Of a stretch of 64,000 nucleotides of DNA, positions 1-11,250 are shown one piece after another. The stretch is from NCBI GenBank assembly GCA_900169235.1, contig FWCC01000153.1, positions 40,733 through 104,732 on the forward strand, read 5' to 3'. Position numbers and translations under genes: made by a program. Origin of the DNA: Zarea fungicola (lineage: Eukaryota; Ascomycota; Sordariomycetes; Hypocreales; Cordycipitaceae). Every line of letters begins with the position of its first letter. Position 1 is the stretch's first letter. The notes under the pieces were generated by a model that was not told the origin of the DNA, made no database searches, and saw nothing but the letters and a program-made list of their open reading frames with translations.

Positions 1-421
1 TGGTCTCAAGGACACTAGTAGGATTGATGCCACATCCAGCCAGTGCAGCCGAGTTCTTGTAGCACTCTCCCTGTTTGTCTCCATTACCGCCATTGACGTA
101 AAACTCCCATTTGCCAAGGTTAGAGCGCCAATAGAAATCAAGCTGCCCCATTCCACAGAGACCAGCTTTGAGAGAAAAGTCACCAGTGATGGCGCCGTGC
201 GCAACGCCAACGCCTCGATCGCTGTTGTCCGAGAAACCACCATAGCATTTGCAGTTTAGGTAGTTGGAAGGACACGCGATATACGTAGTGAATTTCAAGT
301 TGGGAGTACCAGGACCATTGGGGTTGACATGCAATTGAGTCTTGTCAGCCTTTCCGACATGGAAATTTGCAGAAACAGAGCCAGCAAGGCCTGCAGCAGT
401 GAGGACGTGATTGAAGCGCAT
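1..421 (-). CDS. Small secreted Cys-containing protein, 3' end cut by window edge
   Basis: An open frame runs from an ATG at 421 to the left edge without a stop (140 codons seen), so the gene continues outside the window. The N-terminus (MRFNHVLTAAGLAGSVSA) looks like a cleavable signal peptide with an A-x-A-like end. The mature part has cysteines in IACPSNYLNCKC, GLCGMG, GECYK and AGCGIN, which suggests a disulfide-bonded extracellular protein. I do not recognise a family. A TATA box (TATATAAAG, minus strand, 569-561) lies about 140 nt upstream of the ATG. Role unknown; a secreted effector-like or cell-wall protein is inference from size, signal peptide and cysteines. Confidence 0.75.
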   Translation of the reverse strand, partial: MRFNHVLTAAGLAGSVSANFHVGKADKTQLHVNPNGPGTPNLKFTTYIACPSNYLNCKCYGGFSDNSDRGVGVAHGAITGDFSLKAGLCGMGQLDFYWRSNLGKWEFYVNGGNGDKQGECYKNSAALAGCGINPTSVLET

Positions 422-560
422 GCTATGAGGAATCAGCACAGGAAATAAAGCTATTCTATGCTGAGAAGGGCTTACTTTATGTTTGATCTAATTGCTTAGT
501 ATAGTTTCAAGACTTGTGAATGTAGAGGTGCAATAAGGGAAACAGACTGAGAGAATAGCA

Positions 561-569
561 CTTTATATA
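561..569 (-). promoter_or_regulatory. TATA box of the secreted-protein gene at 421
   Basis: TATATAAAG on the minus strand, about 140 nt upstream of the ATG at 421. Position and consensus fit a core promoter TATA element; transcription start not determined. Confidence 0.5.
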
Positions 570-2700
570 TTTATTTGAATATGTATCAAGACTGCAGGCT
601 TCAGGGGTATTCCATCTGCCGTTATCGAGAGACGGTCAAGGTGCATCAACTCTGACCATTTCATCCATGCATTTCTACAGTGGACTAGGACCATAGATCA
701 TCATAATACCTATTTCTCCATTAGGCAGTTGGTACGAGCCTAGATTCCCCATACTGAGAAAGTTTTACTATTGTCAGAATCGTGAATAAGCTTAGTTTGC
801 CGGCAGTCCAGGTCCAGGGAACGAGCTTGTCCCCACACTGCTCCAATTCTGACGCGGAGAATTCAGGTCGAACTGGGTGCTAGTCAGAAATGAATCATGA
901 TGAGCCTCTACTTTTAACTGTGCAGCTTACAGGCCCGCTATTACCGTCGTCCTCACTCTTACACTACGCAGCGAGAAGGGAACGACGAAGTCGCTATTGT
1001 AAATCTTGCAACATCTGATATATGGATTCTCGTGTGCTTGGGCTGTTTAGGGTGCATGGAACTGTTCAGTAAGGTTCAGCAACTATCTGCGGAGTTCAGA
1101 TCGCGGAGTTTCTATGCAGGCTAGTTTCTATGCAAGCTTCAAAGGTTGTTTCTACCCCACAGGGCGAGAAGTGACAAGAAACTTCCACAGAGTCCATTGA
1201 CCAATCTCGGACTAGAGGCCGTTGAAAACTCCCTTAAATCTGATATAGTGGGCAAACTTTCTAGTTACTATGATGTAGTAGACAAGGGTGCAGACTAGCG
1301 TTGTCACAGCCGCCCACTTCCGGTGCTTAATAGGCCAGAAGTAAGTAGGTCAGCAACTAGCTAGGCATAAGCCCAACTTCATTCTTTCACTTCTTGCTGT
1401 TTATTTTAATAGTAAGGACGGTGGTAATACCATATACTACTCTCTATACAGGGTTAAGAGTAGACTATCGTCATTCTCAATGAGCACCCAGGTTTGCCCG
1501 ACCTCAGAACGGCCCTTAACAGGAGGGTGAGAAAGCTTGGCAACGGTCATGTTACTTACAGGGGTTGTTCTAAATTAGACAACGTATTCAAGTAGGTACC
1601 TTCCTCTACTAAGAAATCTTACTGTCCTAAAAGTCACAGAGTAACTACTACAAAAGCAATACATTTACTATCAGAATCTATGGCTACCTAATCTAACCAT
1701 TATAGGCACTTTGATTGGGCTACCCGTCCAATCGGCTCGGCGCAGTGCTGCTGTCAGTATATAGTTGGCATAAGACTGTCGCCAACTTGCTTGACGTGGT
1801 GGACCACAACAACGGATCATCCGGGCACAATCCTTGTACTGCGGGCATGCCTGTCAGAACTAGAAAGGCTGATACAAGGTACCCGAGCAAATAGGCATGG
1901 CAACGGCCGCTCCCGTTATAGAATAAAACGTCTTTTAATAAGCAGAGATTTGCGCAGTAGCACACCCTGGCCTGCGGAATGATCCGTCAGCATATTTCAC
2001 CGGAATTTACCGTTATACTTTGCCGGATTTTACCAGTACTCCAATCACAATTCCCAGAAATTCATGGGCCGGGTTCTCGATGCTCCCGCTAGTTGCGCCC
2101 AATTACAAAGAGCAAACATGAGGCACCGTAAAGACCGTCAGTCATGTGGACAGCTAGACGCAAATGTAAGTAGTGCGTATCTGGCAACACTGCGAGGCAA
2201 ATCATGGGAATATACGACTACAGTAACTTACAACATCCTGAGAAACTATGGCTTCCTCAGGTTCCATGCTTTATATGCTCTTACAGCCTGTTAGGAAACA
2301 TAGAAACTGTAAGTCTTCAGACTATGTGCTTTTAAGAGTGCTGTAACCTGTAGGAACTATCGTTGGCTCCTTGAAAGTACTTCGGAGCCAGCTCAGTGCT
2401 CTATATCTGCATAATCGACGTGCGTTCCTCTTCCTCTACTCGTCACTGCATCGTGCCGTTTCTCCAGTACCCTGATATATGCCATCACCTTGTTATAATG
2501 CCGCCTCTCTAAACATCTTGTCTAATTTAATGGATTTCTAGTCCATTTCGGGATTCATAACCAGCCTCTTACAGTAAATTGATCTTACAGCAGGAAATCC
2601 GAGGCACTCTTGACTTGTGGCAAGCCTCCTCGTACTTCGATAGGTAAAGCATCAACATCTGATTTGCAAGTGCATCCTCCGAATTATCACTATATTCCCT

Positions 2701-2733
2701 GTTAAGCCCGTTAAGCCCGTTAAGCCTGTTAAC
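2701..2733. repeat. 9-bp tandem repeat GTTAAGCCC x3.5
   Basis: Copies at 2701, 2710, 2719 (last base T) and a partial copy at 2728. Directly visible; lies downstream of the amidohydrolase gene. Confidence 0.8.
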
Positions 2734-2852
2734 ATACACTGTGTAATCGAAGTTCAACCACTGGGGGTGAAGCTGCACTGTCTTTTCATGGAAATATCTG
2801 ATGCGGCATGTAAAGGACCACCTCCGAATGTCCGCTCGAGTTAAGGTGTACA

Positions 2853-4242
2853 CTATTCGCGGGGGCCAGGGGCAAAGAAAGTTAAAGCCGCCAAGGACAT
2901 GGCATCAACACCTGCATCAAGACACTCGATGCTAGGTGCAAAGAAGGGTGAATGGGGTACTGGGAGCTCATCCAACCTCCCGTCACGTTCTGCCTCATCC
3001 CATTGAGTAGCGTCAGTTCCCCCAAAAAACCACATTACCAAAGGTGCCCCTGCCGCGGTTGCTAGTAAATGAACGTCTTCGGTAGCTGCTACAGTATCCA
3101 TATCACCGTAGTCTGGCCCAAAATAGGAAACAAAGGAGCTTCTGAGCCGCTGAAAAGAGTCTTGGTCATTGACCGTCGCACTGCCCGACATGATGGTGGT
3201 ATATTGCGGTGCCCTCGTAGCGCCACCGGCCTTGCATTCTGCCTCGATAATTCTCTTTACGGAGGCGTGCATCTTTTGATGCGTTGCATCATCTTCCGCC
3301 CGAATACTTACCTTCAAGTCGAGATGATCTGGTATTGTCCCAGCCGTGTCCCCGGCGTGGATGCTTCCACATGTGAGAATGCCCAATTTCCCTGGTTCAA
3401 TTTCTCGGCTGACAATGGTTTGCAGCTTGGTCACGATTGAGCAGCCAATGGTTACAGGATCAATACATTGGTGAGGAATTCCACCGTGCCCACCCGTACC
3501 GAAAATTCGAACGCCAAGGGACTCGCAGGCCATTAGCAGCGGTCCGCCCCGCGACGTGATTGCTCCAGTGCGGAGGTTGTCGACATGCTGCGCTAAAACC
3601 AGGTCTGGCTTTGGGATTCTCTCAAAGAGACCGTCCTCAATCATTGCTTTCGCGCCGCTTAGTGTTTCTTCGGCCGGCTGAAACAGACAGATGAGCGTGC
3701 CGCGCCAATGGGCCCGGCTGTCGTATAGAAGTTGCGTGGTTGCCATCAGGCACGCCACATGAGTATCATGCCCACACGCATGCATCACAGGCTTGGCAGC
3801 GCCTTGATCCATCATGGTTCTCTGGCTGGCGTAAGGGAGTCCCGTCTGTTCCAGAATCGCTAGCGCATCCATGTCTGCTCTCAAGAGAAGACACGACCCA
3901 TCTCCATTCGATAAGACTGCTGCGATGCCATGGCCGCCAATTCCCGTGTGAATAGTAAAGCCACCCAGCGTTTCCAGAAAGGCAGAGACAAGTAGTGCCG
4001 TGTCTGCCTCTTGTCCTGATAGCTCGGGCATTCTATGAACCTGGCGATATGAGTCCCGGAAGAAGGCCATTTCCGGCCGGAACTGCTTAATAATAGCCAC
4101 TGCGTCTTGGACTGGAAGCAAGCGTTAATAAACTTTACACCTTGGACTGGGAAATATCAGCTCACACACCACTTGAAGTCATATTGACGGCTATATCGCG
4201 ATGAAGGGCTAGGGATTGACCAACTGTTGTTACCTCTCTCAT
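2853..4242 (-). CDS. M20-family amidohydrolase (N-acyl amino acid / IAA-conjugate hydrolase type)
   Basis: Metal-dependent hydrolase of the peptidase M20D group, which splits N-acyl or N-aminoacyl amino acids; substrate here unknown. Two exons: 4242-4170 and 4111-2853, joined over a 58-nt intron (4169-4112, donor GTGTGT, TTAAC branch site, acceptor CAG). Phase is kept (G|TC = Val), giving 443 residues. The long frame alone has a stop just before TTG at 4121, so an upstream exon is needed. Motifs: LLLRADMDALAI, the metal-binding MHACGHDTH (about residues 134-142), the catalytic LFQPAEE, and GTGGHGGIPH in the lid domain. Length fits the family. An in-frame ATG at 4182 (MTSSVQ...) is an alternative start and gives a more usual spacing from the TATA-like TATAAAG at 4284-4278. 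Lies head to head with the GMC oxidoreductase gene. Confidence 0.92.
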
Positions 4243-5673
4243 ATTGTCCCAAGATATAATGAGGCTGCGTAACAGCCCTTTATATTAATACCTGCCACGA
4301 CTACGGCTCCAGTCGACTAGGTTGGATGGGAATTCCCTGCTCCATTCAAGCAATTCAACACTTATTTCCGTGATCAATGAATAAGTGACATTAAAAGATA
4401 TCAGTAATACGTTCCCTCATGCAACCATTAATAATGCCGTCAGCAGTTCACTCCCCAATCTGGGTGGGTTCCGTTCAACGCCACCAATCAACAGCAACGC
4501 CGTTTTGACAGGGCAGTGTGGGACCTGACACCGGCGTCGCGTGTAATTGGCAGTCTTTTAGAATAAAAGAAATAATTAGAACTTGCTTTATAAATCACGT
4601 TCTTCGTACTTATACTTAGTGGCGGCAGCTTCACGCTGTTGCTTTGCTGCAGGCCGCCGCTTCAACAAAGCTCATCCACGCCAGCACCAAACCCGGCTTC
4701 TTCAGTTGAATCTGTCGACCGCACTAAACCAAGCACCGAACCAGGCGGAATAAAGTACACAAGAAATCCTTCTTTCTTGCCTTTCTTTTCCTTTTCTTTC
4801 CTTCCGCTGCTTTTGTCAGCGTTTCTTTAATTCTTTCCCTCCTCGGGAACTGTTGTAAAGGCATTGGCTAGGAAGAAGCCAGCCAATTTTGGCTTTGCGG
4901 CCTATAAATTAATACGGGAGGGGCAAGTCGCTGACGGCAACCAATCAGGAAGGAAGGGTACGTAACTGGATCACGGTGGATGACGGTGAGCCGGCAGTGA
5001 TCCAAGATTGCAGATGTAACGATGGATCATCATGTTGAGGAAGTATCCAAGGACTCCATAGAGAGATAAACAGGTACTTAAGGAAGAGGTATATCAGTAG
5101 CTAGTCTAGAGAGTTTAGATCCCTATTGATCAATCTAAAAAGATAGTCGTTCTATTGACAGTTCTACTCATAACGATATTTACCAAGTGTACTGTGAATA
5201 TAACCTGTCCTGATTCAAAGCATACCCGACTGTGACTTAATTCGATAAGCAATCGTTACGCTAAGCTGCTGGCGTGGTGTTTTCTGAATCGCGTGAGGCA
5301 GAGGGCGATGTTATTATAACCGAAAGTAGGTACGTTATACCTTAATCGAGCTAGGACACGTAAGCCAGTTGCTAATTATACCTAAGGCTAGTCCATCTAA
5401 AGCAACGAAATAGAGTATTTAAGCGGGTTTCCAAGTCTATGAACTGGATGGCGTTGGGCTTGCCTGATTACTGAACTATGTGCTTTTAGTGTATTTTGGG
5501 GGGTATAGTATGGGGAACACGTACGAATCTGTTGGCAAGACGCTCTGACGCTGACACTGTACTGCAATTTTGTACCCTGACCGCTATATAAGAATGGTCA
5601 GATACGGTCTTTATACTCGACATAATTTTTTGTATGTGCATGTATGTACTGATGACGGAGAAAAGTTACAAAT
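4243..5673. other. Divergent intergenic region between M20 and GMC genes
   Basis: Contains TATA-like TATAAAG at 4284-4278 (minus strand) for the amidohydrolase and TATATAAG at 5585-5592 (plus strand) for the GMC gene. A pyrimidine-rich stretch sits around 4760-4840. The part near 4980-5450 is AT-rich with many TA steps. No protein-coding gene seen. Confidence 0.45.
5585..5592 (+). promoter_or_regulatory. TATA box of GMC oxidoreductase gene
   Basis: TATATAAG, 82 nt upstream of the ATG at 5674. Its survival suggests that the coding break in this gene is recent or is a sequence error. Confidence 0.5.
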
Positions 5674-7858
5674 ATGGCCCATGAATCAGTGTATGAATTT
5701 ATCGTCGTCGGTGGTACGTTTATGCTATACCCTCCTCCTTACGACGCACCCGTAATGACTGCTATTGTGTAATCAGCTGGCCCAGCCGGTGCCGTCATTG
5801 CGTCGCGGTTGGCGGAGAGTCGGACAGCTCCTAGCGTTCTTCTCCTGGAAGCGGGAGGCATGTGTGACACCATGGATCACCGCGTCGCCGGGGCCAGGTT
5901 CACGTTTTACACCACCGACGAGGCCGCCAAAGTCAACTACCGGTACAAGACGGAGCCACTACCTACCTTGAACAACCGGGAGTTGGTGTATGACCGCGGC
6001 CGTGGGTTGGGCGGCTCGACTAATATTAATATTGGGGTCTGGGATTATGGTCGCAAGGAGGAGTTGGATGAATGGGCAAGGTTGGTAGATGACGATTCTT
6101 GGAGTTGGAATAATGTTCAAGCGACAATGAAAAAGGTAGGCTTGCTGGATCCCGCTGAATGACCGTCGAGGACTCTGGTAAGCGATGAAAGAAAATTGAC
6201 AATGAGACAGATTGAGAATCTCCACGACGCAACACCCTCCGAGTATGAAGGCTATCAGTCCTGGAACAGAGCGGCTCACGGTGTCGACGGGTTTGTGAAA
6301 TACTCTTCCGCCTTTAAAGAAGAAGCCCCTAACAGGCGAGAAGTAAACTAGACGTATCTCTTCCAGCTGCTTGGAGCCCAGGACTGAAGGTTATCCTTGA
6401 TGCGGCAAAGCAATACGGGGTAGGCGGCGGCCGAGACAAGGCAGACCTGTCTGCGGAATAAACCAGATTTGCCAAGTATTCAACACTGACGCCTTTTAGT
6501 ATCCTCTCATGGAAGACCTATCTTCGGGTAACCTCGGGATGGGGACACCTGCTGCGACCGCGCACAACGGTCTACGCGTGACATCGGCCGCTTATTTAAA
6601 GGATTGCCCTGCCAACCTGTCAATTAAGTCACAATCTCAAGTCAGTCGTGTCTTATTTGAGGATAAGAAAGCCGTTGGCGTCGAGCTCGTGGATGGAACT
6701 CGGTGTAAGTGTCAATTTGTCTGACCCGCGATCCCCTGCTAACTTTCATAGTCATGGCGTCAAAAGAAGTCATTCTGTCAGCGGGCGCGATTGACACCCC
6801 GAAGCTCCTTCTGCTGTCTGGCATTGGTACTCAAGAAGAACTAACTAAGCATTCTATTCCCGTGGTCGCCGTTCTGCCGGGGGTGGGACAAAATTTGAAA
6901 GACCACTACATGGTTCGGATGGCCGCTGCCCTCAAGCCAGGAACTGTGCCTAATGTGACCGTGGACGACGTGGCCAGCTGGCAGACGCAGTGGCAAAAGG
7001 ATCCCAGTGTGCCACAGGGATGGGACGACGGAATTCTCGCCCTGGGATACTTCCAACTAGACAATTTGGGGGCCTTTGCCGAGTTCCAACAGCTGGATGA
7101 GCAAACCAGGGAGTTCTTGACAAGACCCCAAACAGCGTCTTACGAACTTGGGATGGTCAGTTGATTTCTCCAAAGCTCTACCATGGACAATGACTAACAA
7201 ACCCCTTTTGGCCATTACAGGCCAGCATGGCTATTCCTGGCGCTGAAGCGGGAGTTCTAGCTGCTTCCGTCATACTGATGAATGCACAATCTACTGGCAG
7301 CATTTCGCTCCAAAGCAAGGACCCAAATGTGCACCCCTTGATTTGCTTGAACTATCTTCAGCATCCTTACGATCAGCGAGTTTGTATTGAGGGTGTAAGA
7401 AAGACGATGAATTTTATCCTCGACTCTGAATTACCCGTCGTCGCGCAAATTAAGGGTCCTGAGACTCTGTCCGACGATGACATTTTGGTATTATGCCTCA
7501 ACATCCTTCCCTGATCAGTTGCGGCGCATCATTCGCCTAAATGGAACGCTACTAACGTAATGCATATAGAAATTTCTCAAAGAAGCCACAGAAACGTCAT
7601 GGCATGCTATGGGTACGGTCAGAATGGGTAAAGTAGGGGATCAGAGGGCATGCGTGGATCGGGAGTTCCGAGTGATTGGGCTAGAAAATCTTCGCGTCGC
7701 AGATATGAGCGTCTGTCCCGTGGTACCGAGGTAAGTCAATATCTTGCTGAAAGAGTGCCCTTATTAACAGTGTTTGCTGTAGCAACCATACCCAGTCGAC
7801 AGCCTATCTAGTTGGTGAAGTGGCGGCTGCCAAGTTGATCGCACAATACGAGCTGTAA
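5674..7858 (+). pseudogene. GMC oxidoreductase (choline/aryl-alcohol dehydrogenase-like) with one frame break in exon 3
   Basis: FAD-dependent GMC-family alcohol oxidase/dehydrogenase. Eight exons read cleanly: 5674-5713, 5777-6135, 6211-6419, 6500-6704, 6752-7155, 7221-7487, 7570-7730 and 7783-7858. About 574 codons is the normal family size. The FAD-binding IVVGAGPAGAVIASRLAE is formed across intron 1. LLLEAGG, the GRGLGGSTNIN signature, [17 protein letters not shown], the active-site HAMGTVRMG and the C-terminal NHTQSTAYLVGE (second catalytic position in NHT) are all present. All junctions keep phase except that exon 3 is 209 nt instead of a multiple of three. Frame VKYSSAFKEEAP runs into TAG at 6349-6351, while the next conserved part (LPAAWSPGLKVILDAA) is in the -1 frame. 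A one-base loss (or two-base gain) near 6330-6345 explains this. Either a young pseudogene or an assembly error; everything else looks functional. Confidence 0.88.
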
Positions 7859-8382
7859 AGTGAGAACACATTGGTTGGTCAAAATTGATATTTTACTGGA
7901 AAATCAGCTGAGAATCGTTGTTTGCAGACTAGATTATTAACTCATACTCGCAAAGGTGGTCAGGTTTTCTGGAACAAAGTCATCATTGTGTGTGCCCTAC
8001 CCAGCGGCACATGTTGGAAAGATTCCGTATTCGTGCCCGCCCTTACTGAGCTTAGAACAGCTACGTTTTCCAAGAAATATGACTGCACTTCCTTTACTAT
8101 TTATTCGCACTTGACTCGCAGATTATAGCCCAACACTGCATTCGCAGCTTACATAACCTTGCCCTCTGGCAGTACGACACTCGATGTGATTCCGCAGCAC
8201 ACGGACTCTGTTGCCAAGACCGTATTATCACTTTCATGATAACTTTGATAATATATAGGTCTTCAGTATAACTATTGTCTATCTCTATTATTATTCAAGG
8301 TCCTTTAATTATGTGATAATTAGAAACCAATACAAAAGACGTAGAAATTAAAGTAAAAAAGATTTCATGTATTTAATTCAAT
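7859..8382. other. Intergenic, AT-rich
   Basis: Downstream region of the GMC gene. AT-rich from about 8220 to 8380. No gene supported. Confidence 0.4.
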
Positions 8383-8830
8383 TTGATGTATTCTGCCCAA
8401 TTCCAGGGAAACTCACTGATCAAAACAGTAAGCTTGGATGGATACCTCCCCTGGCTGCGCAAGGTATTGGCACCGACGCCAGAGAGGATTCACGATCTTC
8501 CTGACGGACTGCTTATGAAGGTAGCGCCTCTTGAAATGAACCCCGAGAAATCTGAAACAGTTGAAACCCTTCTTCAAGAACAAGTTGCCTAGCAAAGCAC
8601 GGGCTGTGTTCTAGTCCCACACTGGCTGGATGGCATGTTCGAGTAAGCCGAACGGGTCAGCGGCCCGACAGCCCTCAACATTGAGTACATGGCTACATCA
8701 GCGCGCAACTTGGTTTCTGGAGGAAAGCAGACAGAAGCAGACAGGGCCGCAGTACCAAGTCATCTATTCAAAACTGAAGAGCATTCAGCTGACCTCTGAT
8801 ATTAGTTTGTACAGCCTGCTTGGTGCGACA
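8383..8830 (+). pseudogene. Possible cytochrome P450 fragment (remnant)
   Basis: A 69-codon open stretch (8383-8592) reads like the region before the I-helix of fungal P450s: a GYLPWLRKVLAPTPERIHDLP segment followed by a charged helix. The same frame continues past stops at 8590-8592 and 8644-8646 with EYMATSARNLVSGGKQTEAD, which resembles a degraded I-helix region. No heme-binding FxxGxRxC motif was found nearby, and the N-terminus is absent. I infer a decayed P450 next to the GMC gene; the match rests on pattern only and is weak. Confidence 0.3.
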
Positions 8831-11250
8831 AGTAGGATGTTATCCTGCATGCAGAATGGGTGGTGACCCATTGGGACTTGATTTACTGCTTTCCATACGG
8901 GATGTTGATGTACTAATCAAGTAGTCTGTCCAGTGTGCACTAGCTGGACCAAGGTAACGCTGCTCCTGGAGGCATGAAGAGGCCGTTCCCTGCGCGAATG
9001 CGGCGTAAAACGTCGATCTGCAGCGTGACCACCTCCCAGGCGAACCATTTTAGCGGTTCATCGTTTACCACCCACTGATTTTCTTGGACATGACCTTGCT
9101 GGGGTATCAAGTAAGAAGTCTAAAGATGTCAGATTGCTCCGAGCTGCTCATCAGGTAGCCGAATTGAGTAGGTTGGCGGGCCTCAGACTACAGAAGACGC
9201 TACTTTCAAAACTTTGAACTATTGAACGACAAACCCCCAAGTTTCTCTTGCTTTTTGCATTAAGCCAGTCATCCTTTGCAAGGCAAGACTTGCCCTTGGT
9301 GGCGTCGAGATGATCAAGACGCACTGTCCTTGCGTTTGCCACGTGAATGCTAGTTGGACACAATTTTCCGTCCGTTTGGCAGGTCTTCATGAAGATGTTG
9401 AAAATAAAGATTTGAGAAAAAGGTGAAAAAGTGTCGCATGGTTGGGCTATTGTCTCAAAATGTCAGACAAGGCTTAAAGTCCGACGGTTTGAAACCCAGC
9501 CGTCGCATTATGACCCCGCCTCATGAAGTCCGGGCCGATCTTGACGGATCTAGAATGCCGCAAGCACAGGCCCCCTTACCAGAAGACGGCATTCACCTGT
9601 CACGGAATATTTACACCAACGCCGCAATATATCCCGCAAAGGACGGGATGTTCTAGTTTTAACAAGTCCGGGGAAGGGCCTTTCTTGAGTATGGCATTCA
9701 TCCACTGCTTTCGGAAATCGGAATACAAAGAAGACTTACATTCTGCGACCCCGACATATAGGCTAGCAGAGCGAGATGACGTGTTTTTTATCGCGGCTCG
9801 TGTAAATCAGTCATCTTGGGTTTTTGCATGTAGGAAAACACGTTTGACAGGGGGCGCACATTGGGAAATTATGGCGAGAAATACCGGATTAGCCGTAGCA
9901 GCTCTCTACAAGTCCGCAAAAAGGGGGATAATTACCAGCACGAAGTACTGTAGTTATGCTCTGGCATAACTAGCAGACGCCGCGTTTTATTTGGGGCTTG
10001 CGACGGACGAACCAACGTAGTTCGGCGTAGGCTTTGATGGCTGAACGCCACACAAGAGACGGTGTCAGTCATGAGCTGGAAGATGAGGAGGCGCTGCTCC
10101 GGACGTGTGTACACAAAATGAGTTGGGCTGCGCCGGTTTACACTAATGCAAGGCTAACTGTGCCGCGGGAGAAAAAAACTCGGTGGAAAGGTGAAGCAAA
10201 AGAGCCGATGCCTTAAGAGCCGATGACTTAAGAGCCGAAGACTTGAGAGCCGGCCGAAAGCCAGCAAAGTCTACCAGTATTTAACATGGGAGCCATGTGG
10301 CAAAACGATGCTGGTCTCTTTTCTGTTCCTTGTCCTTGCGTTCTTTTTTTTCTTTTTCGTCTGACAAGCTTGATGGATCTGATGCTTAAATTAGACTTAC
10401 TTTGAAGGTGAAGAATGGGTGTCTTGGCACGGCTCATCAGGCAATCAGGGCGTCCTTGACCAAACTGCCAACGTTCCTGATAACGTATCGGACCTTGAAG
10501 GCTTCAAGAAGGGTCAGCGTGTGGTGTCAAGATAGCTAGTCAGTCAAACCAGGGTACTGGGTGCCAGTCCTGGGTAGTGGTTATTATCCAGACGCCGCTT
10601 GGACGCAAGATGGGGTGACATGGTTGCATTCACCCACCTCTTTCCCCAGAAAATAAGTCCATTTGTGGAAGACTGTCCGCCATTGAACAGCAGCTAGCGC
10701 AGGTTGCTAGTTGGCTAGTCAGTCAATCAGTTCAAATTTGCCCATTTTCCCACTGAGGCTGTTTTCGTGGCTTGTAGCAGATTTGTGCGGATCCTCTTCA
10801 CATATGGCCAAGGCAACTATAACAAATCGGTCCAACACTCTTGATTCAGCCGTGGCTTCCGCAACATCTGCCAAAATTCAACTTTCCCCTCCTGTCAACG
10901 TCTAGACCCGTAGTCTCAAGTATTGCAATTTAGTTTTTGGATTGGAAGCTGACCGGCAAGTGGGCAGGTCCCCAATCCCCGGGACGATCATATAGCCTAA
11001 CCTTTCCGCCCTGAGTAAGACCAACACTTGATGCCGAATTTTCGCCACTCTGTAGAAAACAATTCATTATTCTCGCACAGACTCCTTTTCGTTTCTTTTC
11101 TTTTCTTTTTATTGCTTTTGTTTCTTACTATCCCTGGTTGCTTGTTGATAACTAGACCCAGGGCCGAGTCTTACGGCGGGCTATGAACTCCTAAAGTATA
11201 CAAGCATACCAACTGCGCTTCTTCGCCCGCTTACCGGATTACTCGAGATA
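8831..11250. other. Intergenic, holds a 15-bp tandem repeat and the GPCR leader
   Basis: No convincing gene. Open frames of up to 148 codons (9523-9969) show no domain or family pattern. A 15-bp tandem repeat lies at 10201-10252. A pyrimidine-rich tract at about 11084-11130 (runs of TTTTC) is typical of a fungal promoter or 5' leader and precedes the GPCR gene. Confidence 0.45.
10201..10253. repeat. 15-bp tandem repeat, 3.5 copies
   Basis: Units AGAGCCGATGCCTTA, AGAGCCGATGACTTA and AGAGCCGAAGACTTG, then a partial AGAGCCGG, at 10201, 10216, 10231 and 10246. Directly visible; no coding context. Confidence 0.85.

Larger units (their letters stand above)
422..2852. other. Intergenic, AT-moderate, no supported gene
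   Basis: Apart from the TATA box of the leftmost gene, only short unsupported open frames occur. A 9-bp tandem repeat (GTTAAGCCC, three copies plus a partial fourth) lies at 2701-2733. The sequence is rich in CTA/TAG/TTA triplets on both strands, as seen in old degraded repeats, but I found no transposase or reverse-transcriptase frame. Confidence 0.4.

Noticed and set aside
9523..9969. 148-codon plus-strand frame
   Set aside because: No family pattern, and it overlaps another frame of similar quality; intergenic noise.
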